Notes under the pieces: generated by a model
What the model saw: the letters and a program-made list of their open reading frames with translations, nothing else
Database searches by the model: none
Told to the model about the DNA's origin: nothing
NCBI GenBank assembly: GCA_045614825.1
Contig: JAZLDO010000188.1
Coordinates: 1 to 5,801, forward strand
Length of the DNA stretch: 5,801 nucleotides
Direction of reading: 5' to 3'
DNA from: Aphodosoma sp045614825
GTDB taxonomy: Bacteria; Bacteroidota; Bacteroidia; Bacteroidales; Paludibacteraceae
Shown here: positions 1 through 5,733 of the stretch, piece by piece
Layout of the letters: every line of letters begins with the position of its first letter
Position numbering within the stretch: the first letter of the stretch is position 1
Made by a program: the position numbers and the translations under genes

Positions 1-2649
1 GGTAAAGGTGCTAACCTTGCCGAAATGAACCTCATCGGAGTGCCATGTCCTCCAGGTTTCACTATCATCACTGATGTTTGTAACGAGTATTTCGAATTTG
101 GTAAAGACGCAGTTGTTGAAGTTCTCAAAGGCGAAGTTGAAGCTGCTCTTGCTAATGTTGAGAATTTGATGAACTCAAAATTCGGTGATATCGAAAACCC
201 ACTCCTCGTTTCTGTACGTTCAGGTGCTCGCGCATCTATGCCAGGTATGATGGATACTATCCTCAACCTCGGTCTTAATGATAAAGTGGTAGAAGGTCTT
301 GTTCGCAAAACTAACAACCCACGTTTCGTATGGGACTCTTACCGTCGTTTCGTTCAAATGTATGGCGACGTTGTTCTCGGTATGAAACCTGTTAACAAAA
401 ACGACATCGACCCATTCGAAGCTATCATCGAAGAAGTTAAAGAAGAACGTGGTGTTAAACTCGACACCGAATTGACAGTTGAAGACCTTCAAACTCTCGT
501 AGCTAAATTCAAAGCTGCTGTTAAAGCTCAAACTGGTCACGACTTCCCAGAATCTGCTTACGAACAACTTTGGGGTGCTGTATGCGCTGTGTTCGACTCT
601 TGGATGAACGAACGCGCTATCCTTTATCGTAAAATGGAAGGTATTCCTGCTGAATGGGGTACTGCTGTTAACGTTCAAGCGATGGTGTTCGGTAATATGG
701 GCGAAACTTCTGCTACTGGTGTATGTTTCAGCCGCGACGCTGCTACAGGTGAAGACCTCTTCAATGGTGAATACCTCATCAATGCTCAAGGTGAAGACGT
801 AGTAGCAGGTATTCGTACTCCACAACAAATCACTAAAATCGGTTCACAACGTTGGGCTAAACTTGCTGATATCAGCGAAGAAGAACGCGTTGCTAAATAT
901 CCTTCAATGGAAGAAGCTATGCCTGAAATCTATGCTGAACTCGATGCTCTCCAAACTAAACTCGAAAATCACTACCGTGATATGCAAGATATGGAGTTCA
1001 CTGTTCAAGAAGGCAAACTTTGGTTCCTCCAAACTCGTAATGGTAAACGTACAGGTGCTGCTATGGTGAAAATCGCTATCGATATGCTCCACCAAGGTAT
1101 GATTACTGAAAAAGAGGCTATCCTTCGCGTAGAGCCTAACAAACTCGACGAACTTCTTCACCCAATCTTCGATAAAGAAGCTCAAAAGAAAGCTGTTGTA
1201 TTGACTAAAGGTCTTGCAGCTTCTCCAGGTGCTGCTTCTGGTAAAATCGTATTCAACGCCGAAGATGCTGCTTTGTGGGCTTCTAAAGGCGAAAAAGTTG
1301 TGATGGTTCGTATCGAAACATCTCCAGAAGACCTTGCTGGTATGGCTGCTGCTCAAGGTATCCTCACTGCTCGTGGTGGTATGACTTCACACGCTGCCGT
1401 AGTTGCTCGTGGTATGGGTAAATGCTGTGTATCAGGTGCCGGTGCTCTCGTTATCGACTATGCTGCTAAAACTATCAAAGTTGCTGGCGTAACTCTCAAC
1501 GAAGGCGATTTCATCTCTATCAACGGTTCTACTGGCGAAGTTTACCAAGGTGCTGTTGCAACTAAAGATGCTGAACTCGATTCTGATTTCGCAGAATTGA
1601 TGGAATTGGCTGACAAATATACTCACCTCCGCGTTCGTACTAACGCTGATACTCCACACGATGCTGCTGTAGCTCGCAAATTCGGTGCTATCGGTATCGG
1701 TCTTTGCCGTACAGAACACATGTTCTTCGAAGGTGAAAAAATCCGTGCTATGCGCGAAATGATCCTCGCTGAAACTGTTGAAGGTCGTCGTGCTGCATTG
1801 AAAAAAATCCTCCCTTACCAACAAAACGACTTCAAAGGTATCTTCCGTGCAATGGAAGGTTGTCCTGTGACTGTTCGTCTCCTCGACCCACCTTTGCACG
1901 AATTCGTACCTCACCAAGAAAAAGAACAACGCGAATTGGCTGAAATCATGGGCGTAACTTACGACTACATCCGCACTCGTGTTAACTCACTTCACGAAGC
2001 TAACCCAATGTTGGGTCACCGCGGTTGTCGTCTTGGTAACACTTACCCAGAAATCACTGAAATGCAAACTCGCGCTATCCTTGGTGCTGCTCTTGACCTC
2101 CAAGAAGAAGGTATCGTAGCTGTTCCTGAAATCATGGTTCCTCTCACAGGTATCCTTTATGAGTTCGCTAACCAAGAACAAGTTATTCGCGCTACTGCTG
2201 CTAAATTGTTCGAAGAACGCGGTGCATCTATCGACTACAAAGTTGGTACTATGATTGAAATTCCACGTGCAGCTCTTACTGCTAACCGTATCGCTTCTAA
2301 AGCTGAGTTCTTCTCATTCGGTACTAACGACTTGACTCAAATGACATTCGGTTATTCTCGCGACGATATTGCTTCGTTCTTGCCAGCATATCTCGATATG
2401 AAGATTTTGAAAAATGACCCATTCCAAGTCCTCGACCAAAATGGTGTTGGTCAACTCGTTCAAATGGCTACAGAAAAAGGTCGCTCTGTTCGTCCTGACC
2501 TCAAATGTGGTATCTGTGGTGAGCACGGTGGCGAACCATCATCAGTTGAATTCTGCCACAAAGTTGGTCTCAACTACGTATCATGTTCTCCATTCCGTGT
2601 GCCAATCGCACGTTTGGCAGCGGCTCAAGCAGCAATCAAAAATGCTTAA
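1..2649 (+). CDS. ppdK: Pyruvate, phosphate dikinase (5' end cut by window edge)
   Basis: This cytoplasmic enzyme interconverts ATP + phosphate + pyruvate and AMP + PPi + PEP, working in PPi-linked glycolysis or gluconeogenesis. The reading frame is open from base 1 (GKGANLAE before the first Met at 25), so that Met is internal; judging from recalled Clostridium symbiosum PPDK, about 20 N-terminal residues are missing. Numbering from Met25: the ATP-grasp domain includes VSVRSGARASMPGMMDTI (from residue 62) and the DMEFTVQEGKLWFLQTRNGK region. The phosphohistidine domain has GGMTSHAAVVARGMG with catalytic His456 and, two residues before it, Thr454, the position phosphorylated by the regulatory protein in plants. 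The C-terminal TIM barrel has PEP-phosphate-binding Arg562 (CRTEHMFF) and Arg618 (TVRLLDPP), FGTNDLTQMTFG at 765-776, and catalytic Cys831 in CGICGEHGG. No key residue is missing. Codon use is strongly biased, suggesting high expression. A terminator follows directly, so the transcript ends here. Confidence 0.98.
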   Translation, partial: GKGANLAEMNLIGVPCPPGFTIITDVCNEYFEFGKDAVVEVLKGEVEAALANVENLMNSKFGDIENPLLVSVRSGARASMPGMMDTILNLGLNDKVVEGLVRKTNNPRFVWDSYRRFVQMYGDVVLGMKPVNKNDIDPFEAIIEEVKEERGVKLDTELTVEDLQTLVAKFKAAVKAQTGHDFPESAYEQLWGAVCAVFDSWMNERAILYRKMEGIPAEWGTAVNVQAMVFGNMGETSATGVCFSRDAATGEDLFNGEYLINAQGEDVVAGIRTPQQITKIGSQRWAKLADISEEERVAKYPSMEEAMPEIYAELDALQTKLENHYRDMQDMEFTVQEGKLWFLQTRNGKRTGAAMVKIAIDMLHQGMITEKEAILRVEPNKLDELLHPIFDKEAQKKAVVLTKGLAASPGAASGKIVFNAEDAALWASKGEKVVMVRIETSPEDLAGMAAAQGILTARGGMTSHAAVVARGMGKCCVSGAGALVIDYAAKTIKVAGVTLNEGDFISINGSTGEVYQGAVATKDAELDSDFAELMELADKYTHLRVRTNADTPHDAAVARKFGAIGIGLCRTEHMFFEGEKIRAMREMILAETVEGRRAALKKILPYQQNDFKGIFRAMEGCPVTVRLLDPPLHEFVPHQEKEQRELAEIMGVTYDYIRTRVNSLHEANPMLGHRGCRLGNTYPEITEMQTRAILGAALDLQEEGIVAVPEIMVPLTGILYEFANQEQVIRATAAKLFEERGASIDYKVGTMIEIPRAALTANRIASKAEFFSFGTNDLTQMTFGYSRDDIASFLPAYLDMKILKNDPFQVLDQNGVGQLVQMATEKGRSVRPDLKCGICGEHGGEPSSVEFCHKVGLNYVSCSPFRVPIARLAAAQAAIKNA

Positions 2650-2660
2650 TATATAATCAG

Positions 2661-2693
2661 AAGAGGCGCAAATATATTTTGCGCCTCTTTTTT
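2661..2693 (+). terminator. Intrinsic terminator of ppdK
   Basis: A perfect 12-bp stem (AAGAGGCGCAAA, 2661-2672, paired with 2678-2689) closes a 5-base TATAT loop and runs into a T tract at 2688-2693. It begins 11 bases after the ppdK stop codon. The GC-rich core and U tail are those of a classic Rho-independent terminator for + strand transcription. It should separate ppdK from upp. Confidence 0.93.
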
Positions 2694-2702
2694 ACCTTAT
2701 CC

Positions 2703-2731
2703 TTGAAACATAAGTACATACTTTATGTTTG
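2703..2731 (+). promoter_or_regulatory. Candidate Bacteroidota-type promoter, distal to upp (P1)
   Basis: TATGTTTG at 2724-2731 is an exact match to the Bacteroides -7 consensus TAnnTTTG, and a TTG at 2703-2705 lies 18 bases upstream, near the expected -33 position. Transcription would begin around 2737, leaving a leader of about 220 bases before upp that would carry the GTAG hairpin. An inverted repeat, CATAAGTA (2709-2716) and TACTTTATG (2719-2727, one extra T), lies between the two elements and overlaps the -7 box, so it could be an operator. This rests on the sequence match only. Confidence 0.4.
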
Positions 2732-2929
2732 CAATTCACATATTACAATCTCTATTTTATTGTTTCATCGAGACAACTACTTTTTCAAGTACAAGTCCTA
2801 AATCATAATTTATTGTAGGGACGCTCGGCTCGAGCGTCCGCAAAAAAAACAAGGCATGTACTTAAAAAACAAAGTAAACCAACAATAAAACAACCAAACA
2901 ATTTTGTCCAATAAATTTAATATGTACTT
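2712..2929. repeat. Four dispersed AAGTACA/TGTACTT boxes
   Basis: The 7-mer AAGTACA occurs at 2712-2718 and 2787-2793, and its complement TGTACTT at 2857-2863 and 2923-2929. The first, third and fourth copies extend to the 8-mer AAGTACAT or its complement. The two orientations face each other across the hairpin at 2815-2841. The first copy sits in the spacer of candidate promoter P1, and the last overlaps the -7 element of P2. This arrangement fits binding sites for a regulator, but no known regulator with this site is recognised and chance clustering in AT-rich DNA is possible. Confidence 0.4.
2815..2841 (+). repeat. REP-like element: GTAG head plus perfect hairpin
   Basis: GTAG (2815-2818) is followed at once by a perfect 9-bp stem: GGACGCTCG (2819-2827), a 3-base GCT loop, and CGAGCGTCC (2831-2839). 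It is a GC-rich island in AT-rich DNA. A GTAG or similar tetranucleotide next to a palindrome is the hallmark of REP sequences mobilised by RAYT (TnpA-REP, Y1) transposases. I also recall intergenic hairpins beginning GTAGGGACGC in Bacteroidales genomes, but could not check this. The hairpin is followed by eight A residues, not T, on the + strand, and there is no T run after it on the - strand, so it is not an ordinary terminator. It could instead be a palindromic protein-binding site or a leader hairpin. Confidence 0.55.
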
Positions 2930-2932
2930 CTG
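2903..2932 (+). promoter_or_regulatory. Candidate Bacteroidota-type promoter, proximal to upp (P2)
   Basis: TTTG at 2903-2906 is followed after 18 bases by TACTTCTG at 2925-2932, which matches the TAnnTTTG consensus at all but one position. The inferred start near 2938 would give a leader of about 17 bases before the upp start codon, more typical than the long leader from P1. The spacing equals that in P1. A TGTACTT box overlaps the -7 element. Support is by sequence match only. Confidence 0.4.
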
Positions 2933-2954
2933 TTAAAATAAATTCTTCATTCTT

Positions 2955-3599
2955 ATGCTCCACATCCTTGACAAACAAAATTCTATACTTGGTAATTTCA
3001 TCAAGCAAATCCGCTCTGTCGAAATCCAAAACGACTCAATGCGTTTCCGTCGCAATATCGAGCGCATTGCCCAAGTTATGTGTTACGAAATCAGTAAGTC
3101 GCTGAACTACGAAACCGAGCCTATTCAAACTCCCCTCGGCATAGCACCAATCAACGTTGTTGCCGACAAAATCGTAGTAGCATCAATTCTTCGTGCTGGT
3201 TTAGCCATGCACAATGGAGTATTAGATTTCTTCGATGGTGCCGAAAACTGTTTTGTCTCGGCCTATCGCAAATACACCGACGATACCCATTTCGACATCC
3301 ATGTCGAATATATCGCCTCTCCATCGCTCGATGGCAAAACTGTTATCCTTTGCGACCCGATGTTGGCAACGGGCTCATCTATGGAGTTGGCATACAAAGC
3401 ATTACTTACTCATGGTACACCTGCTCGTGTCATCGTTTGTAGCATCGTATCAACGCAATATGCCGTCGATTACATTTCAAAAGTGATGCCCGATTGCGAC
3501 ATCTACACCGCAGTCCTCGATCCTGAACTCAACGCCCATAAATATATCGTCCCAGGCCTCGGCGACTGTGGCGACCTTGCCTTTGGCGAAAAAATCTAA
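2955..3599 (+). CDS. upp: Uracil phosphoribosyltransferase
   Basis: This cytosolic salvage enzyme converts uracil + PRPP to UMP + PPi. The 214 residues are close to the family's usual length of about 208. Motifs in order: ILRAGLAM at 78-85; the PRPP-binding loop ILCDPMLATGSS at 131-142, with Asp134 and the usual GGS changed to GSS; and the C-terminal uracil-binding segment VPGLGDCGDLAFG at 199-211. Cys205 and Leu208-Ala209 differ from the GDAGDR version common in other phyla. The start is secure: ATG 2955 is the first Met after an in-frame stop at 2934-2936, and no Shine-Dalgarno sequence precedes it. Codons are often C-ending, unlike the next gene. A 24-bp gap without a terminator leads to the peptidase gene, so read-through is likely. 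Two candidate promoters lie upstream. Confidence 0.96.
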   Translation: MLHILDKQNSILGNFIKQIRSVEIQNDSMRFRRNIERIAQVMCYEISKSLNYETEPIQTPLGIAPINVVADKIVVASILRAGLAMHNGVLDFFDGAENCFVSAYRKYTDDTHFDIHVEYIASPSLDGKTVILCDPMLATGSSMELAYKALLTHGTPARVIVCSIVSTQYAVDYISKVMPDCDIYTAVLDPELNAHKYIVPGLGDCGDLAFGEKI

Positions 3600-3623
3600 T
3601 TTATTATTTGAAAGTATTTAGAT

Positions 3624-5579
3624 ATGAAAAGATTATTATTATTAATAGGTATATTTTGTATTGTAAGTCTTGCATTCGGTCAAGATAGAAAACTTCTTAC
3701 AATGGAAGATGCAATACTCAATAGAGATTTAAATCCTAAGAATTATCTTGTGCGGTGGAGTAGAGAATATCCAAATCAATATCTTCATCAAGAGGATTCT
3801 ATTTGGTATGCCATAGATGTTTTTACAGGAAAACAACGAGAGGTGGATTATACTGAACCTCAAAAAATACATATACCTCATGCCGTGCTGAAAGGAAATA
3901 ACATAGTATGGCTCACTGCAGATAGTGTAGAAATACCAATTACACAATTTGTTGATACTAACATTGTTTGTGGTCAAGCTGTTTCGCGCAATGAATTTGG
4001 TTGTATGGAGGGTCTTTTCCCTTCTCCAGACAATAGTCGTTTAGCTTTTTATGTAAAAGATGAAAGTAATGTAACTACTTTTCCTTTGCTCGATATAACA
4101 ACTCGCACAGGTACAGCCCGTAATCTCAAATATCCAATGGTAGGCATGTCATCCGAATGTCTCAAGTTTGGTGTTTATGACGTAGTCCAAAATAAAACTA
4201 TCTATTTACATATTACTGACTTCACTGATGAACGTTATCTTACTAATCCGACTTGGTCGCCTGATGGAAAAACTATTTATATTCAAGTGATGAATCGTGA
4301 GCAAAAAGAGTTGAATCTTAATGCTTATGATGTTCAGACAGGCGAATATATAACAACTATCTTGACCGAGAAAAACAATAAATTTCTTGAACCAAATATG
4401 CCGTTGAAATTTATTGACGATGATAGATTTATTTATACTACTGATAATCGTGATGGCTATTACAATCTCTATCTCTATTCACTGAAGAAAAAACAGTTGA
4501 CACGACTAACTCATGTAAATGCAGATGTTGAATATCTCGATCATGATAATAAATATGTATATTATTACTCAGCAGAGATATCTTCTGCCGAGCGTCATCT
4601 CTGTCGTGTGAATATTGCAACGGGTAAAAGCATGCGTTTAACTCGTGAGAAAGGTTGGCACCAATGTCAATTATCTGTCGATAAACGTTATTTTACCGAT
4701 AATTATTCATCACTTAATGTGCCTAGGGTAGTTGCTGTAGCCTCTACTGATGGTAAATTTTATCGAGAAGTTTTTCGTGCAGAAGATCCTTGTCGTGACT
4801 ATAATTTTGCCCCAATCGAATTAGGTACTATAAAAAGTGCTGATGGACAGTATGATAATAATTATCGACTTATTCGCCCTCTTGATTTTGATTCGACGAA
4901 ACAATATCCTGTAATATTATATGTATATGGTGGCCCTCATACGCAACTTGTTCGTAATTCTTATCAAGGTTATCTTCGTCGTTGGGAAATGTATATGGCG
5001 CAACGTGGTTATGTTGTCTTTGTTATGGACAATCGAGGTACTCCAAATCATGGTGCCGATTATACTCGTGCCATTCATTGTCAGTGTGGTGTAGTAGAAA
5101 TGCAAGACCAAATGGTTGGTGTGGAGTGGCTCATGTCGCATTCATGGGTAGATAAAGATCGCATTGGTGTTCATGGTTGGTCTTATGGTGGATTTATGAC
5201 TATATCCCTTATGACTAACTATCCTGAAATTTTCAAAGTAGGTGTAGCTGGTGGACCTGTTATCGATTGGAAGTGGTATGAAGTTATGTATGGCGAACGC
5301 TACATGGAAACCCCAGAAACTAATGCCGAAGGTTTTGAGGTAGTATCGTTAATGAATAAAGCAAAAGATTTAAAAGGTAAGCTCCTTATTTGTCAAGGTC
5401 TCATTGATAACGTAGTCCTCTACCAACACTCCCTCAACTTTCTCGATGCTTGCATTACCAATAACATTCCAATTGACTATTTCATCTATCCTCGCGCCGA
5501 ACATAACGTCATAGGCAAAGATAGAGTTCATCTTATGCAAAAAGTAACAGATTATTTTGAAGATTATCTTCGTAAATAA
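3624..5579 (+). CDS. Secreted S9B prolyl peptidase, PtpA (prolyl tripeptidyl peptidase)-like
   Basis: This 651-residue serine peptidase probably acts in the periplasm, removing N-terminal peptides that end in proline. A signal peptide (basic KR, hydrophobic 4-18) ends in AFG|Q; Gln20 at +1 fits the Bacteroidota habit of forming N-terminal pyroglutamate after signal peptidase I. A DPP IV-type beta-propeller spans roughly 25-345 and an alpha/beta-hydrolase domain about 430-651. The triad is Ser520 (GWSYGG), Asp595 (GLIDNVV) and His627 (AEHNV); Tyr435 (VYGGP) is the oxyanion residue. Triad spacings (75 and 32) equal those I recall for Porphyromonas gingivalis PtpA (Ser603, Asp678, His710). Glu124 (NEFG) and Glu553 (WYEVMY) align with PtpA Glu205 and Glu636, which hold the substrate N-terminus, while the DPP IV motif DWVYEEE is absent. 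The part before the triad is about 80 residues shorter than in PtpA. ATG 3624 is the first Met after an in-frame stop at 3609-3611. Other S9B specificities (DPP IV-like) remain possible. Confidence 0.9.
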   Translation: MKRLLLLIGIFCIVSLAFGQDRKLLTMEDAILNRDLNPKNYLVRWSREYPNQYLHQEDSIWYAIDVFTGKQREVDYTEPQKIHIPHAVLKGNNIVWLTADSVEIPITQFVDTNIVCGQAVSRNEFGCMEGLFPSPDNSRLAFYVKDESNVTTFPLLDITTRTGTARNLKYPMVGMSSECLKFGVYDVVQNKTIYLHITDFTDERYLTNPTWSPDGKTIYIQVMNREQKELNLNAYDVQTGEYITTILTEKNNKFLEPNMPLKFIDDDRFIYTTDNRDGYYNLYLYSLKKKQLTRLTHVNADVEYLDHDNKYVYYYSAEISSAERHLCRVNIATGKSMRLTREKGWHQCQLSVDKRYFTDNYSSLNVPRVVAVASTDGKFYREVFRAEDPCRDYNFAPIELGTIKSADGQYDNNYRLIRPLDFDSTKQYPVILYVYGGPHTQLVRNSYQGYLRRWEMYMAQRGYVVFVMDNRGTPNHGADYTRAIHCQCGVVEMQDQMVGVEWLMSHSWVDKDRIGVHGWSYGGFMTISLMTNYPEIFKVGVAGGPVIDWKWYEVMYGERYMETPETNAEGFEVVSLMNKAKDLKGKLLICQGLIDNVVLYQHSLNFLDACITNNIPIDYFIYPRAEHNVIGKDRVHLMQKVTDYFEDYLRK

Positions 5580-5584
5580 AATAT

Positions 5585-5619
5585 AGATGGCATCTTTTTA
5601 GATGTCATCTGTTTTTTTT
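5585..5619 (+). terminator. Intrinsic terminator after the S9 peptidase gene
   Basis: An 11-bp stem with one G-T wobble (AGATGGCATCT, 5585-5595, paired with AGATGTCATCT, 5600-5610) closes a TTTT loop and is followed by G and eight T residues (5612-5619). It starts six bases after the stop codon. This is a strong Rho-independent terminator for the upp-peptidase transcript. Confidence 0.92.
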
Positions 5620-5680
5620 ATAAATATTTTTATTTATTATTTTTTCATCGAAAAAACACAAAAAAAATGAAAAACACGAA

Positions 5681-5706
5681 AAAATCATGTTGCAAAACAT
5701 GTTTTT
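5681..5706. other. Hairpin with GCAA loop, flanked by A and T tracts
   Basis: CATGTT (5686-5691) pairs with AACATG (5696-5701) around GCAA, a GNRA-type tetraloop. Beyond one T-T mismatch, four more A-T pairs extend the stem (5681-5684 with 5703-5706). A T tract follows on the + strand and, because of the A tract on the left, also on the - strand. It could act as a weak bidirectional terminator, perhaps also serving a convergent gene beyond the window. The stem is AT-rich, so confidence is low. Confidence 0.35.
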
Positions 5707-5713
5707 CAGGTAT

Positions 5714-5733
5714 AAAAACGCTAAAAAACGCTA
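5714..5733 (+). repeat. Tandem 10-bp repeat (two copies plus a partial third)
   Basis: AAAAACGCTA occurs exactly twice in tandem, at 5714-5723 and 5724-5733. The next bases, AAAAAAC (5734-5740), look like the start of a decayed third copy. The 10-bp period puts the A-tracts in helical phase, adding to the predicted curvature. Confidence 0.7.

Larger units (their letters stand above)
2650..2954. other. Non-coding interval between ppdK and upp
   Basis: This 305-bp stretch contains no convincing gene: the only open frame reaching into it is an out-of-frame overlap with the ppdK 3' end that lacks any recognisable motif. It holds the ppdK terminator, two candidate promoters, a GTAG-headed hairpin and four AAGTACA/TGTACTT boxes, each listed separately. 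The DNA is AT-rich apart from the hairpin. No tRNA, riboswitch or other structured RNA was recognised. Confidence 0.75.

Noticed and set aside
220..828. Long antisense open frame inside ppdK (about 200 codons), with shorter ones at 904-1356 and 1432-1929
   Set aside because: ppdK's biased codons rarely give stops on the opposite strand, which opens long antisense frames by chance. The translations are Ser/Phe/Thr-rich with no recognisable motif, and ppdK itself is fully conserved through these stretches.
2583..2801. Possible small gene overlapping the ppdK 3' end and running into the intergenic region
   Set aside because: It is out of frame with ppdK, runs through the ppdK terminator and candidate promoter P1, and has no domain or start signal.
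2815..2850. The GTAG hairpin as an intrinsic terminator
   Set aside because: It is followed by eight A residues on the + strand and by CTACAATAA on the - strand; neither gives the U tract a terminator requires.
3582..3610. Possible promoter directly before the peptidase gene (TTTG at 3582-3585, TTATTATTTG at 3601-3610)
   Set aside because: The -7 element has one base too many between TA and TTTG and the spacing is short, so it does not match the Bacteroidota consensus well enough to list.
3624..3683. Lipoprotein signal for the peptidase, because Cys12 lies in the signal peptide
   Set aside because: IGIFC lacks the small residues of a lipobox before the Cys and the hydrophobic stretch continues past it; AFG|Q at 17-20 is a better signal peptidase I site.
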